Of a stretch of 64,000 nt of DNA, positions 43,871 to 55,411 are shown piece by piece. Below the pieces are notes generated by a model. That model was not told where the DNA came from and ran no database searches. It worked only from the letters and a program-made list of their open reading frames with translations. The number at the start of each line of letters is the position of its first letter. Within the stretch, counting starts at the first letter, position 1. Source of the DNA: Forficula auricularia (Eukaryota; Arthropoda; Insecta; Dermaptera; Forficulidae); assembly GCA_024734495.1 (NCBI GenBank), contig JALMQS010000030.1, positions 5,247,712-5,311,711 of the forward strand, written 5' to 3'. The translations under genes and the position numbers were made by a program.

Positions 43871-45404
43871 TTTTGCTATGGCATATACCACGGACATCAT
43901 AAGCATCCTATTGTTAGAGAAGATATTTAAATATCAAAGATATTTAATTAAATCAATAGATAACTTTTAAACAATTTAGAGTCAAGAATTAAAGTGGATG
44001 AAGCCCTCTGGCTAAGAAATACCGTCTTGTCTTGTTAGTTATTTTTAAACAAAAAATAAATGTTTACATTCACAAATAAAAGTACATAACAAGTATAAAA
44101 CAATGTTTACTACTTAATAAAGTCCAAGGAGTTCTTGAAAATCCAAAGAAAAACGAAAGAAAACATTTCGTTTGTATATTAAAGAAGATTAAATAAATCG
44201 ATTTTTTTGCCTAGGGTATTCAAATGTAAACATGTTTACATTTTCTATTCTAGAAATACTGCATTTAATCAACAAACTCTTTCCAACTGTTAAATTTTAT
44301 TTTACAAAGTCCGTTCATTTCTAAGTGAATAAAGACTTCATGGTTTTATCGTCAAAGAGAAGTTATATTCGATTTTTACTCTTTTCTGCCCATAAGAATT
44401 ACGTGATTTCTTTTGGTAAATTGCATTAGATGTTCATTTCAATAATTGTATTAGAAGCGTAGGTAAGTGTATTAAAAAAGCAAAGTGAATGGAGAAGCAA
44501 GAGAAGGATGCTGGACCATTCGATTTAAATTATAAATTAGTTAAAAGGCCTATTTTCGCTTTACACTGTTCATTAAAATAGATGAATTTTAATGGAGACA
44601 AGAACCTTTTAAATGGAATCGAAGATCTAAAGTACAACTGTTTCTTTGTTCTTAATAGACAAACCTTTCATTTATTATTCTTTATTATTTAATAAATTTG
44701 AAATTAACTTTAAAAACACCCTTTAAAAGATCATTCGCTTCCCTTGCATCAAAAGGTAGAAAAGTAAAGTAATATTTTCCTAATGACAGACGAATGGCTA
44801 AAATTGGAATGACGTCATAAAGATAGATGTCAGGTGAGGCGTAGGTGGTGAGTTATACTGGCTGTCTAGAAATGTGGAGATATGTACACAATTTATGATA
44901 AAATTATAATCTAGATGATAAAAATGCATTGTTCATGCTACAGACTAAATTTTAAAATCTTGAAATGTCTGCAGTACATTTATTAATTCATAAATAATTT
45001 ACCACACTTATAGTTCATAATTGAGTAAAAAAGATCCGGAACGCCGTTTCAGACCATTCCCGATCTAAATCAAGTCCTGGTGCCAGTGCTGCCGTTACTG
45101 TACAAATGTATTATTTATAGTACATCTTTGTTTGAAAAGTACAATAGTACATTAACATTAAAATAATTTAGTTTCTAGTACATTCCATAAAATATCTCTT
45201 ATGTAATACATTTATGATACATTACAGTCCTAAAAATGTAAGCTTCAAAATATCAATAAAAAGTACGGATAGATGAGGTTACACAAAGTTAGTTCTAATT
45301 GTTCTCTTATTCTTATTTAAAGTTTAAAAATTATTAAAAATTAATTTAAAAACAATTTGCCAGTCAAAATATCTAAATGAAAATTAGCAGGTTTTCCCAA
45401 TGTT
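43871..45404. other. AT-rich stretch without recognised features
   Basis: Nothing recognised. Confidence 0.35.
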
Positions 45405-45612
45405 TTCTACATTTGATTCAATCGCGAATCTAATGTAGGGAATTTTGTCAAATATTGAGTGAAAATAATATTTGAACTTATATATTTCTAACTTGAAATA
45501 ATGATATTAAATTAATTTTAAGTTAGAAATATATAAGTTCAAATATTATTTTCACTCAATATTTGACAAAAATTAGATTCGCGATTGAATCAAATGTAGA
45601 AAACATTGGGTT
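45405..45612. repeat. Palindrome with ~95-bp arms
   Basis: Arms begin CCCAATGTTTTCTACATTTG and end in its complement (about 45398-45612). The arm sequence recurs once at 59801-59960, where only the left arm and part of the right are kept. A 14-base block (ATGTAGGGAATTTT) is present on one arm only. Confidence 0.75.
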
Positions 45613-45929
45613 AATTAATGGCAGGCATCTAACATACATGCTAATAGATCTAGCGCTCTGGACTCGGAGATCGAATATATAACATCTGAGATTTCAAATT
45701 CACTTGGTGATCCATCCGAATGTCTAGCGGGCTATATGCGAAATGACGTTGGATTGTAGCTAAGTGGATCACATCTTTTTTTCTCTCTTGGTCCAGACTT
45801 AATACTCCGCATACTCCAATAGCGTAATCCGCAGTAGTCTCGCGAGATAAAAATATATTTTTCAAATCAGCGCGGTCAAAATAATTCTCGTTGACGTATC
45901 AATTATTCTTTGATATATCAATGAGAAAA

Positions 45930-46245
45930 AAATTTATTTAGCAGGTTTTGTAGCTAAACAAGATTTATCTATTAAAGTGATGGAACATTTGCCTCACTTA
46001 ATAAAAACAGTCTGTGTAGATTCGGACATTGGTATTAAAAATCAAGTAGAACGAAAACTACAAAAATAAAAAATGAAAAAATAGGACTATATGTTATGTA
46101 AAAAAAAATTGTTTCTCTTGTCAACAGAAGATTTTTCTCAATAATAATAGACGAAACAACCGACGTATCTACCAAAACATGTTTAGCTATGTTGTTAAGA
46201 TATTTTTCATCCGAAACTAAAAAAGTATGTGATTCTTTTTTAGGA
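45930..46245 (+). pseudogene. hAT transposase fragment (frameshifted)
   Basis: First part: AGFVAKQDLSIKVMEHLPHL then KTVCVDSDIG. After a frame break, FSIIIDETTDVSTKTCLAML and then RYFSSETKKVCDSFL. The DETTDVST segment carries the first catalytic Asp of the hAT RNase-H-like fold, and the order matches ZBED/SCAND3-like hAT transposases. No terminal repeats can be assigned. Different family from the fragment at 24128. Confidence 0.7.
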
Positions 46246-46249
46246 ATAA

Positions 46250-46345
46250 GCTGGAGCAGCACTGGAGCTAAGAGAGGCGCTCTCCAGGTGTGACTCATAT
46301 TTGAGACAGGATCTCATTTGAGCTTTGTATAAGGTGAAAAATGGA
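46250..46345 (-). pseudogene. Small reverse-transcriptase fragment (LINE)
   Basis: Minus strand gives YKAQMRSCLKYESH, corresponding to YKAQIRPCLEYGSH in the element at 10799-11590. Truncated at both sides. Confidence 0.45.
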
Positions 46346-46467
46346 GTTAAAACAACGTCTAGATCAGAGATTCCCAAAAAATTTTGTCTCGTAGACACCA
46401 GGCCATGTTTTTCTTAAATTGAAAGTTGTTGCCGAGAGTAGCAGAATTTTTATATATTGAAGGAGAC

Positions 46468-46574
46468 AATAAAAGAGTGTGTCTTCTGCTGGAATTATAA
46501 ATTTTATTTATTTATCGTTATAAATAAAATTTATAATTCCAGCAGAAGACACACTCTTTTATTGTCTCCTTCAT
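46468..46574. repeat. Palindromic copy of the family-a terminal sequence
   Basis: Arms of about 50 bp containing AGACACACTCTTTTATTG in both orientations with a 14-base AT loop. Same sequence as 6925-6975 and 9270-9335, here without a ribozyme-like core. Confidence 0.75.
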
Positions 46575-46599
46575 GTTTTTCTGTTCTGGGTGGACCCCC

Positions 46600-47190
46600 T
46601 TCTTAAGAAAATAGTTTTACTCTTAAAGAAATTTTAAATTTATTCTAATATCATATTATATAGAGAGCTCGAATATAATATTTATTTTTATATCTCTTCA
46701 AAAAATTTAATTTATGAACAACTCCAAAAATGGTGAAGTGATACAAAGGGTCCGTCCGCCCTTACCTCTCTCATTTTCGGATTTTTTTAAGAAAATAAAG
46801 TTTTACTTTTAAAGAAATTTTAATTTATTCTAATATTATATTATATACAGCCCTTGAATATAATATTTATTTTTATCTCTCTCCTAAAAACGTAATTTAT
46901 GAACCACTAAAAATACTGAAGTGATACAATGGTGTCCCCCCTTAGTTCTCATTTTCGGATTTTTTTAAGAAAATTAAATTTTACTTTTAAAGAAATTTTA
47001 ATTTATTCAAATATTATATTATATTCAAAGCTCGAATATAATATTTATTTTTATATCTCTCCTAAAAATTTAATTTTTGAACCACTCCAAAAATGGTGAA
47101 GTGATACAAATCCCCTTACCTCTCATTTTCGTATTTTTTAAGAAAATATAGTTTTACTTTTAAAGAAATTTTAAAGAAATTTTAATTTAT
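46600..47190. repeat. ~180-bp tandem repeat, 3.3 copies
   Basis: TTTTAC(T)CTTAAAGAAATT recurs at 46615, 46801, 46979 and 47152 (spacing 186, 178, 173). Each unit ends with CTCATTTTCGGATTTTTT. Confidence 0.85.
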
Positions 47191-47432
47191 TCAGTCTGTT
47201 GTTTTATCACATAAAAACTAAGCAACAAATCTATCTGTGTATGTGAATTATTCCATTCATGGAAAGCCAAAATTAAAGTTAGGACCTGCTTAAATGAGAT
47301 TCACTATTGTGAACCCCCATTTACCTCTCATAGACCCTACATTTTTTTTAATGTCATGGACCCATTTAAGGTCATTGTGGGACCATGGGGGTCCATGTGG
47401 GCCAATTTTGGAACCACTGATCTAGAACTAGA

Positions 47433-48960
47433 CCTTAATAGAACTACCGTATTTTTATTATCTTTAAAAAAAATATGAAGGTAGAAAAAGATGTTCTTTG
47501 TTACGAAAATTCTTTGATATTTTGAAAATAAAATGTATATGTACTTTCAAACCATAATTATATTATTGACTTTAGCCAAAAACTTTTGAAGGTAGACAAT
47601 TATAGAATTCGTGCGAAATAAAGTAATTGAAGTTAAGTCTGCTTTCTATAATTATGTATAAAGTCTACTGGTTTATTTTTAGACTAAGCTCAACTGTTGG
47701 TCTAGTCAGATATCGACCAAATAAATTTTCACTGGAAACGAGTAAACGGGCACGAAGCATCATTGTTAGCTGTTAGCTAATGTTTATGAATATATGCTGA
47801 TTGAGACTTTGAAGAAAGTTTAAAATTTGTTCTTTCCATGTACTAGGTTGAGGGCGCACTTTCAAAGAGAGCCAGCGAAGCACATAATTTCTCTTTAATA
47901 ATTTTCTCATAGGTGTAGAAATTTCTGATAGGTTTGGAATAAAATCAAGTACACTTATATAGTTTATGAGACCAATAAATCTCTATAATTCTTCTTTTTG
48001 TTTGTATGTGTATCATATTCTACAATCACTTTTATGTAACCTGGATCTGGAATTAATATTGTTTGGGAAAATTTATTACCCAGATCCTAGATAGTTCACA
48101 CTCTATTCCAATTACACGACATTGAACTTTACGTTTAATTATTTTAATCTTTTCAGGACCTTTTCACGTATTTCAAATTTCATCATTCTCCTGAATAATC
48201 GATCCAGACATTACAATACTATCAATATAAGCAATGTATTATAATAAAAATATCAATGAGATTAATTTGATCATATTTCTGAATCACTTCAGCTGAAATA
48301 ATATTTACCCCAGTATCTTGAAAGAATATTAGAAAAACAGTCTATATCTGACCTTTTGTTAATTGTATTTTTGTTTTTTCTAATATTTATCAAAATCTTT
48401 TAGAGAAAAATAATTTTTCGTTTAGATTTTTTATTTAAATTAAATATTGAAAATTCCATTGATAAAGGGAGAAATTCTCACGAAACGCTTGTCTGTTATT
48501 AAATGTTTAAAGATTGTTAAAACAAAAAGATTTGTATTTATTTTATATATACCTATATTATATGAAAATATTTTTTGTATAAAATTATTCTTAAAATATA
48601 AATGAAATGTAATTTTTTGTTCAAATTAATATAAGATCCCTAGAAGTCAGGTGTATGGTGCATGCAAAAATGTGTCATGTATTAAAAGAAATAGATAGTA
48701 AAAGTCCATTATTTCGTAATATTAATAAAAATTAAATAATACGTCAAACAGAGAGTAAATATGACATCTGATGTGTACTCCTGCAATAAACCTGTGTGTT
48801 TTGCGTCCAAAAGTAAGTCAGAAAATGAAATGAAATATATGGCTAGATAGAAAAATAGATTTTAGCAATTTTGTATGCATGTCAGAAGTACCTATAAGTA
48901 AATTATTGGAATGAAGGATATAATTCACAGTGATCATTTGTGTTTAGTAAAAAGATAAAA
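47433..48960. other. AT-rich stretch without recognised genes
   Basis: One degraded ribozyme-like trace (GGAGAAATTCTC followed by ACGAAACG near 48470-48500) is the only structured signal seen. Confidence 0.3.
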
Positions 48961-49684
48961 TAAGCTGACTTGTTCTGATGTGGCCATCATCCACTTGACT
49001 TTACCATACAACCTGGCCCCTCACTTATATTAATATTTAATAAAATTATTTATAATAATTTAGGGGAAGGGGGTTAGTTTTTGCATTTTTAGACTTCTGG
49101 GGACCCACTGATTATGTATACAAAATTTGGTTGAGTTTGGTAAATGGCCAAGATTTTCATTTTTTGAACCCCCACAATTTTGGGAGGTTGGTTTTTGCAT
49201 TTTTAGACTTCTGGGGGTCCACTGATTATATATATGCAAAATTTGGTTGAGTTTGCTCAAACGATCTAGATTTTTAATTTTTACCCCCCCTCCATCCCTC
49301 TTAATTTTGGGTCGATATGCACCAAAATCTAATCAGCTCTTAATCTCAATGGACCAAAACTACGTGTGAAATTTGGTTTCGATATTCACACTAGTTTTTG
49401 AGCTAGCTCGTCCACAAAAATTTGGTAACGCACAGACTAAGTAACTAACAACCAGACAACCAGACTAACAGACATTTTGACAAAACAATTATTATCTCGA
49501 AAAATATAATATTTTCGATGTTCACTTATTAGAGCTTTTTTGTAGAGCGAAATGCCATGGTTTCGCTCAATTTTTTTAATCGAAATAGTGCCAGCCGTTT
49601 TTGAGATATTTCGAAAAAAAGAAGGAAAAAAACACTTTTTTCATGCACGATTACAATACTTGACCATACCCTGTATGGTAAAGT
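48961..49684 (-). mobile_element. CATACAGGG-family element, apparently complete
   Basis: Perfect 13-bp inverted repeats ACTTTACCATACA (48998-49010) and its complement (49672-49684), 687 bp apart end to end. About 35 bp outside the left repeat is also shared with other copies, so the true end may be further out. No coding capacity; the 66-codon frame here is translated repeat. Confidence 0.7.
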
Positions 49685-49909
49685 AAAAATAAATTAATAA
49701 GATTCCTAGGTATATAATAATAATAATATGTGAGGCGATGAATTATCAGTTATACTGGAATTCCAAAAAAATTTACTCATACATATTTTCAAAAAACTAA
49801 GTGAAAACTGAAAAATATACCATAACATAACATACATATATTTCCATTTTAATTAATTTATTAATTTTGGAGATTCTTGTCTCAATGTTGTTACTTATAA
49901 GTGATTTGA

Positions 49910-51240
49910 GTTTGTTAGGGGCTTTGTTTGCGTGGTGCGTGTCCGCGCTGCCCACCTAGTTGGTGGGGACCTAACAATGATTTGGGCAGGGCGATGTTCG
50001 TCCCTGATAAAGAGCGGGGCTGGGAGCCACCCGCTGTGTTGGCGGGTGAGGAGCTCCTTGTTGGTGGATGTCTCCTCCTTCGATGATTAGTCGAGATTGA
50101 ATTGCCTTAGTTAATACATGACTGAAATATTATCAGCCATGCAAAGTGTTGCAACGATCTGACTGAGTCATCTAGCGGCCGTGTCTAAAAGCTCGTAGCC
50201 AAAGCAATTTGATAGGACAGCGCAAGACGCACCGAATTGTTTAAAGTGGGGCACCTAGCCTCAACGGCCTTCTCCCGCACTCGCAACCAGCGCATACAGG
50301 ACTCTCGTCTCGTATGTAACCCTGAGAGAGCCACAAATGGCATCAATCAAGGTGTAAGTGTATACACAGAGTTATACGTGAAATACAGCGGGCGTGTATT
50401 CCACCCTCGCGAGTGTTGAAGCTATCAACAGCTGGCGAGTTAACAACAGCTATCTAGACAAAACCTTATGCCACCACGAGTCCAACCTCAGACGAATGGA
50501 GCTAAGAACTTTCGTCCCTAGGGCTTTTTCCATTCCCCATGGCACCATTAGTTTTTAACAACCTTTGGTATGGTTGCTCGAGGTTTCTCTTGTACATGAC
50601 TTTCCATGCTCCACCTCTTCAGATTCGGACTCTCTTCCCACAGTCCCAGTACGTGATCGACTGTGTGTGCGGTTGGTTTACCTGATGCGATTGCAACATC
50701 GCATACACCTGACGAATCGCTTGCAAATCGTCCAAGCCGGCTCACACCCTCTGTGAAAACAGCTTATAGGATGTGAAGATTCAGAATCTCCAGCCCAGGC
50801 ACGCGAACCGGTTGTCCGTTTGGCCAACGATTCGCCACCTTTTGTGCCAACCCAGGTTTTGCCTGTTAAATCTGGAAGGCGGCAACCTCTTCTACATGAT
50901 ACATAACCATGCAGATTTCGGTCTACATGATATCAACCATGCATACCACAGTCAAGTGGTACAGATTGGCATTCACTACGGTGAGAGGCGCCACACCCTT
51001 TTTCTAAAGGGGCTTGTAAGTCATCAATTAAATGGCAGCCGCAAACCACTTTTAGATGTGTTCACCGTTTGGCATACATTCAGCGAGGGCTCGCCATGCC
51101 CTATCCGAGGGTGAACATCCTTGGTCATGTCCGCTGGGCCATTTTAATCAGATGGTTTAGCCAGGTACCATTATCATGATGAATAAATCCACCATGACCT
51201 GCGAGCCGGTGCATTACACGTACGTCCCCGGCCCGCACTG
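49910..51240. other. Isolated GC-rich 1.3-kb block, unrecognised
   Basis: About half G+C in an otherwise AT-rich window. Open frames are short (60-113 codons on either strand) and none resembles a known protein to me. Words such as TGGTGGGGACCTAACAATGA and GAGCGGGGCTGGGAGCCACC look like 3' regions of retrotransposons, but I cannot assign a family. It ends just before the ACCGACTTC element at 51250. Contamination, transferred DNA and retroelement 3' UTR remain possible. Confidence 0.4.
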
Positions 51241-51249
51241 ATAGAAAAC

Positions 51250-52020
51250 AAATTCAAAAAATTAAATGCAACATAATTGTACATAAAATCACTTTTTGAA
51301 GTCGGTGCCAAACATAAACACTTTATGAATCGCACTCGACGGATCTTACTTAGTTACAACATCACTTAACCTCGCTTATAGTTTGTTTGGCACCGACTTC
51401 AAAAAGTGATTTTATGTAACAATTTCATCGTTTAGTTGTAACAAAATTAGATAATTATTTTATACCTTTTAGTGCATTTTATTTTATTTTTGAGTTCTTA
51501 TTTTATTTGTTGCATTTATTTTTCTGAAGTCGGGTTTTTTTTCTAAAAATTATTTTTATTTTTCTATTTTTAGTGATGTTAAGAATCGTGAATTCAATTT
51601 ATAAATAGAGAAATTATATCGAACCGTTAGCGTATTTTAAATTAACGTTTTAAGATTGCTTTTTTATATAAAAGATTGTATTTATTATAATTTCGATTAT
51701 TTGCATATAAGAAATGTTGATTTCCGTTATTTTGTCATTGATCATATCATTAGAACTTGACCAAATTAAAATGGGAACACCCATAAGGTATCCCTTTTCC
51801 AATAGAAAAAGAATCATCGAAATCGGTCAATAAACAAACATATCAAAATGATCCAATGTCAATGAAATTTAAACGAGACCAATCGGGAACTAGACTGAAC
51901 CCAATACAAAAAAAAATCATCGAAATTGGTCCACATGGTAAAGAGAAATAAATGTTCATACACAAAAAAAAAACAGATATTCCGTTGAATTGATAACCTC
52001 CTCCTTTTTTTAAAGTCGGT
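51250..52020 (-). mobile_element. ACCGACTTC-family element, nearly full
   Basis: Right end TTTTTTTAAAGTCGGT at 52020; left part contains the family palindrome (51290-51540). Left terminus is damaged (AAATTCAAAAAATTAAATGC). Confidence 0.7.
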
Positions 52021-52029
52021 TAATAAAGA

Positions 52030-52462
52030 TGATTTGAGAATTTTTGGACTAATCCATTTCTAAGAACTCTCAATATATAAAATCGTAAATAACAAAAAGT
52101 GCTCTAGATAAGTCATAGCTTGCTTATAATAATAGAATTATGAGAAATTGAAAATTTTCTTATATGAGAGGATGATTCATTGTGGAAAATGGTCGATTTC
52201 CATCTCAGGGACTGTTGGGGTTTAAGTCTCAAGAATTAATTTCTGACTCTTACCCTCACGCACACAAAGCAGTATCCGTTTAGGGCGAAGGTCTCAAAAT
52301 AATTTTTTAAAAATTCTAATGTTAAATTTGAATAATAACAAAAATGATGCCGTATTCGATTAAATTTTCAAAAAATAAAGCGAATATTTAAATAAAATTT
52401 CAAAAAATGAAGGATATTATTTTTGGAAAGCATCCCTGGTTGAAATTCGACAACCGCGAGTG
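52030..52462. repeat. Dispersed ~430-bp repeat, copy 2
   Basis: Direct copy of 37150-37565, moderately diverged. It starts just after the end of the ACCGACTTC element. Confidence 0.7.
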
Positions 52463-53550
52463 ATATGTATGTATTGTAGAAATAATAATCTAATAATCAT
52501 AATAATAATGATGTCCAAATCACATTTAATTCTTAAGAAGCCAAAATCCTCCGAAACGTTGGTTTTAAAACAACACTAAAAGGGAAAAACTTCCCTGATA
52601 AATGATATTTGTTCAATATAGCTCTCTTATTTATTTCCGGACTTCCTTGATCCAAATGCTGTGATATCTTGACTTAAATTGCATTGAAAAAAAATGGCAT
52701 ACTTTTTACTGTTTCGTTTAATGTTTTTCAATACCTAAAAAATTCTCTTACAAATTATAATTTTCTTTAATTTTATCAACGTTAAAATTTAATAGATTAA
52801 GTTATCACTCCCTTTGACAATAAGGATGTTTAATTTAGACTAGCAAACAGACCCTTACTTTAATCTATTCAACTACAAAGTCGAAGCGTTTAAGCACTGT
52901 GGACAAACTGGAATTGTTACCTAAGTTCTCAATCTAAATTAATTGATATTTATTTTGTTAACTTTTTTAAAAGATTAAGATTTAATTGCAAACGCTATTA
53001 AAATTAAGCTCTGATTTCGATAGATTTATAAAATGGATGTTTAAATGAATAAAACTGGTGAGATGTGGCCCGGGCAACAGGAGTTTCGAGCAGCCCAAAT
53101 TTTCGGGGTTCTAGCCAACATGGTCTATCGATTTTGAGAAATTTCCTCGAGCCTCATCCTCCTTAACATCTGTGCCAGGCGGTTGTTGAATTTCTAATCA
53201 AATAAACAAATTATAAACCCAGTGACACAGAAAAGTAGAAGCTTCGTCTGGCATCAAATCGGCAATAATCTATTTCTATCATCGCCATATTTTACATTTC
53301 ATTTCATTTTCAATTTGATTGATAATCTTTGGAATCATTTGATAAATCGGCAGCTTTTGCCTCCAGCACATGTCTTAATCAGAAATAATATTGAAATCTA
53401 AATTAAATATTTTGATTTTAAATGAAAATATTGAATCAAGTAGAATAATTTCGAGGAGATCGTATCGCATCGTATAATCTATTAAGAGAGAATATTGGTT
53501 TTTAAAGTAAACATAATTTTTTGTTAGCATTAACTTAAACATTCTTTAAA
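52463..53550. other. AT-rich stretch, one degraded ribozyme-like motif
   Basis: Near 52540-52570 a CTTAAGA-A-GCC... sequence is followed by TCCTCCGAAACGTTGG, which resembles the motif at 54864-54918 with a damaged core. Otherwise nothing recognised. Confidence 0.3.
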
Positions 53551-53622
53551 GAATTAAGAATGTTAGCAGGTATTTGGACGGACAAGTAGAAAATTCAACA
53601 ATTCTCATCGATTTACGCAACG

Positions 53623-53665
53623 TTTTGCCAATTTTGTTTCGGTTTCGTCAGACGTCTCAATAAAT
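53623..53665 (-). ncRNA. Hammerhead-like motif, degraded (family e, left arm)
   Basis: Minus strand: CTGACGA, then a CC/GG stem II, then AAAAC instead of GAAAC, and GTT. G12 is lost. Confidence 0.25.
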
Positions 53666-53878
53666 TATTAGATATGGACAGATATGGACATATTTCTTAA
53701 TTTTTTTATTTTTGATTCAAAAGTTGTATATATAAATTAAATAATTATTCAGGGCATATATAGAGAGACAAAGAAAAAAATTAGTCAAAATATACTGTAA
53801 AAAACATCCGGGACAATTGATTTAATTCAGAAATATGTGCATATCTGTTTATATCTTATAATTAAATTATAATCATTG

Positions 53879-53920
53879 AGACGCTGACGAAGCCGAAAGA
53901 AAATTGGCGAAACGTTTCGT
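53879..53920 (+). ncRNA. Hammerhead-like motif (family e, right arm)
   Basis: CTGACGA at 53884-53890, one extra A, stem II GCC/GGC with an 11-base loop, GAAAC at 53909-53913 and GTT at 53914-53916. Core complete with U at the cleavage position. ACG before the core can pair with CGT at 53918-53920, leaving one T unpaired. Confidence 0.4.
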
Positions 53921-54075
53921 AAATCGATGCGAATTGTGTGATTTTCTACTTTCCCGTCCAAATACCCGCTAACATACTTAATTCACTAAATAATATGGAT
54001 GCGATGGAGTTTAATTCTATTATAGCTTTATTTGAGCATTTTGAAATCTGTGAAATCGTTTTATAATATTTCTTC

Positions 54076-54250
54076 ATTTTTGTTTTGGATTTTCGGCCCT
54101 TCTAGCCATCAGCCAATTTACGATACTATTATTAAATTATGACTTATATATAGAGATCAGATTTTTAGCCGGTTGCCTCAGTCGGATTCGAACCTGGGTC
54201 CACTTGATTAGCAGGCTTATACGCTAACCGCTGGCCTAACCCGACCCTAC
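54076..54250 (-). mobile_element. tRNA-derived SINE, family 2, copy 1
   Basis: Flanked by ATTTCTTC at 54068-54075 and 54251-54258. Minus strand: tRNA-like head with box A-like GCCAGCGGTTAGCGTATA and box B GGTTCGAATCC, then a body and tail shared with 59996-60193 (AGTATCGTAA, GGCTAGAAGGGCCGAAAA). The tail is short and A-rich. Confidence 0.8.
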
Positions 54251-54770
54251 ATTTCTTCTTTAGTCCCATGAAGATAAGAAGTATTTACATATATTAAATC
54301 TTAATTTATTAGTTTTCCAAAATCATAATTCTCCAGAATACTCTAATTCATTTAGCTGTAAAGTAAATGTTTTGTTTTTATGATGGAAAAGAAATTGTAT
54401 CCCCGATAACTTTATGTACTAGATGTCAAGATCGGTGAATATTGCATGTAATTAGTAAAATTATATAACTCTAAAAATGTCATCCTATAGTGATTTTCGC
54501 AAATGTCGTAGGTAAATATTCTTTGACTTCCTAGCTTAGTTCCTTTTAATGGATGTCTTAATTTAATTAAAAGACCGAACCTTTCATTAATTCCTTAGAA
54601 GTAACCATTTAAATATAAAATAAGGGTCAGTGAACTGCTTCCATTCTGTTCAATAAGTTAGTAAATTCAATTTTGACTAAAATTTTATTATATGCTTTTA
54701 ACATGTGAAATGTTTACTAATTATGCTGAAGGACTTTGAAACTTTAGTATCAAATGTAAATAATAATAAT

Positions 54771-55146
54771 TGAATGTAATGGAAGGCAGCCCAGAGGTAG
54801 TGAGGAAAGAAAAAATTAACACATATAAAATAAGGTGTAATTTATTGGAATCCTTCCTCCTTTCCTTTCAAACCGACGTTTCGGAGGATTTTTCCCTCCT
54901 TCTTCAGGGTTTCAAAGGGTCAATGAATGAAACAAATAAAATGTTTCCTTCTTCTCTCCACAGTAGTGTTCAAAAACTTTCTTCATTTTTAACAAAAGCA
55001 TAGAAAAACAAATTTTTTTTTCTCCTTTTCTTAATTAGATTATATGTGTTAATTTTTTCTTTCCTCACTACCTCTGGGCTGCCTTCCATTACATTCAATT
55101 AAAGTTTCTACCAGTCCGTCTCTCTCCAGAGAAAATTTCGTTGCAA
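54771..55146. mobile_element. Short element with inverted ends, tail, 15-bp duplication and ribozyme-like motif
   Basis: Direct repeats of 15 bp (GTAAATAATAATAAT) lie at 54756-54770 and 55147-55161. Inside, about 58-bp inverted arms start at 54771 and end at 55097, followed by a 49-bp unpaired tail (55098-55146). The interior holds the best hammerhead-like motif of the window, on the minus strand. The 77-codon plus frame overlapping it is unlikely to be real. Confidence 0.75.
54864..54918 (-). ncRNA. Best hammerhead-like ribozyme candidate (family g)
   Basis: Minus strand. Core CTGAAGA is the complement of 54901-54907, with one extra A (54900). Stem II GGAGG/CCTCC (54895-54899 with 54883-54887) closes a seven-base loop. 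GAAAC is 54882-54878 and GTC 54877-54875. Stem I: five pairs next to the core (54908-54912 with 54870-54874), one G-G mismatch, then five more pairs (54914-54918 with 54864-54868). Stem III is only the self-complementary ACGT, so activity would need a dimer, as is known for hammerheads with very short stem III. The insertion after CTGAAGA departs from the consensus and might weaken cleavage. Confidence 0.55.
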
Positions 55147-55411
55147 GTAAATAATAATAATAAACAGAAGATATAATCTTTAATTAATGATAAATATATA
55201 CTAATAATTTTCAGATATTCAGTATGTATTTAATACCAGTAATTTTTTGAACAAAGAATACATTTCATTCTGAAGTAGGTGTTCTTTATAAAGAAAGGAA
55301 CTCGTATTTAAAAAACATCGCAACATCTTACCCATTACAAGGCTTTGCTAAATATAATTGAAAACATTAGTACACTTAAGTACTGAAAGAGTAGTCAAAT
55401 AAATGGCCTAT

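Larger units (their letters stand above)
46369..47432. mobile_element. hAT-like element containing a 180-bp tandem array
   Basis: Ends CAGAGATTCCCAAAAAATTT and, inverted, CAGTGGTTCCAAAATTGG; flanks GTCTAGAT and ATCTAGAA agree at six of eight positions, consistent with an aged 8-bp duplication. The interior is mostly tandem repeats (46600-47190) plus a nested palindrome. Confidence 0.6.
53551..53984. mobile_element. Foldback element with a ribozyme-like motif in each arm
   Basis: Arms 53551-53680 and 53865-53984 are inverted, about 85-90% identical by eye, sharing GCATCGATTTACG and GGTATTTGGACGG words. The AT-rich spacer is about 185 bp. Confidence 0.7.

Noticed and set aside
45650..45865. 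71-codon minus frame (MKNIFLSRETTADY...)
   Set aside because: No domain, lies beside transposase remains on the other strand, and has no flanking splice or promoter signals.
49060..49260. Minus frame with repeated NQWTPRSLKMQK-like words
   Set aside because: Translation of the tandem ACTAACC blocks of the CATACAGGG element; other copies have stops and shifts.
50190..50205. AAAAGCTCGTAG word as in 18S rRNA within the GC-rich block
   Set aside because: Only about a dozen bases match; flanking sequence does not follow rRNA.
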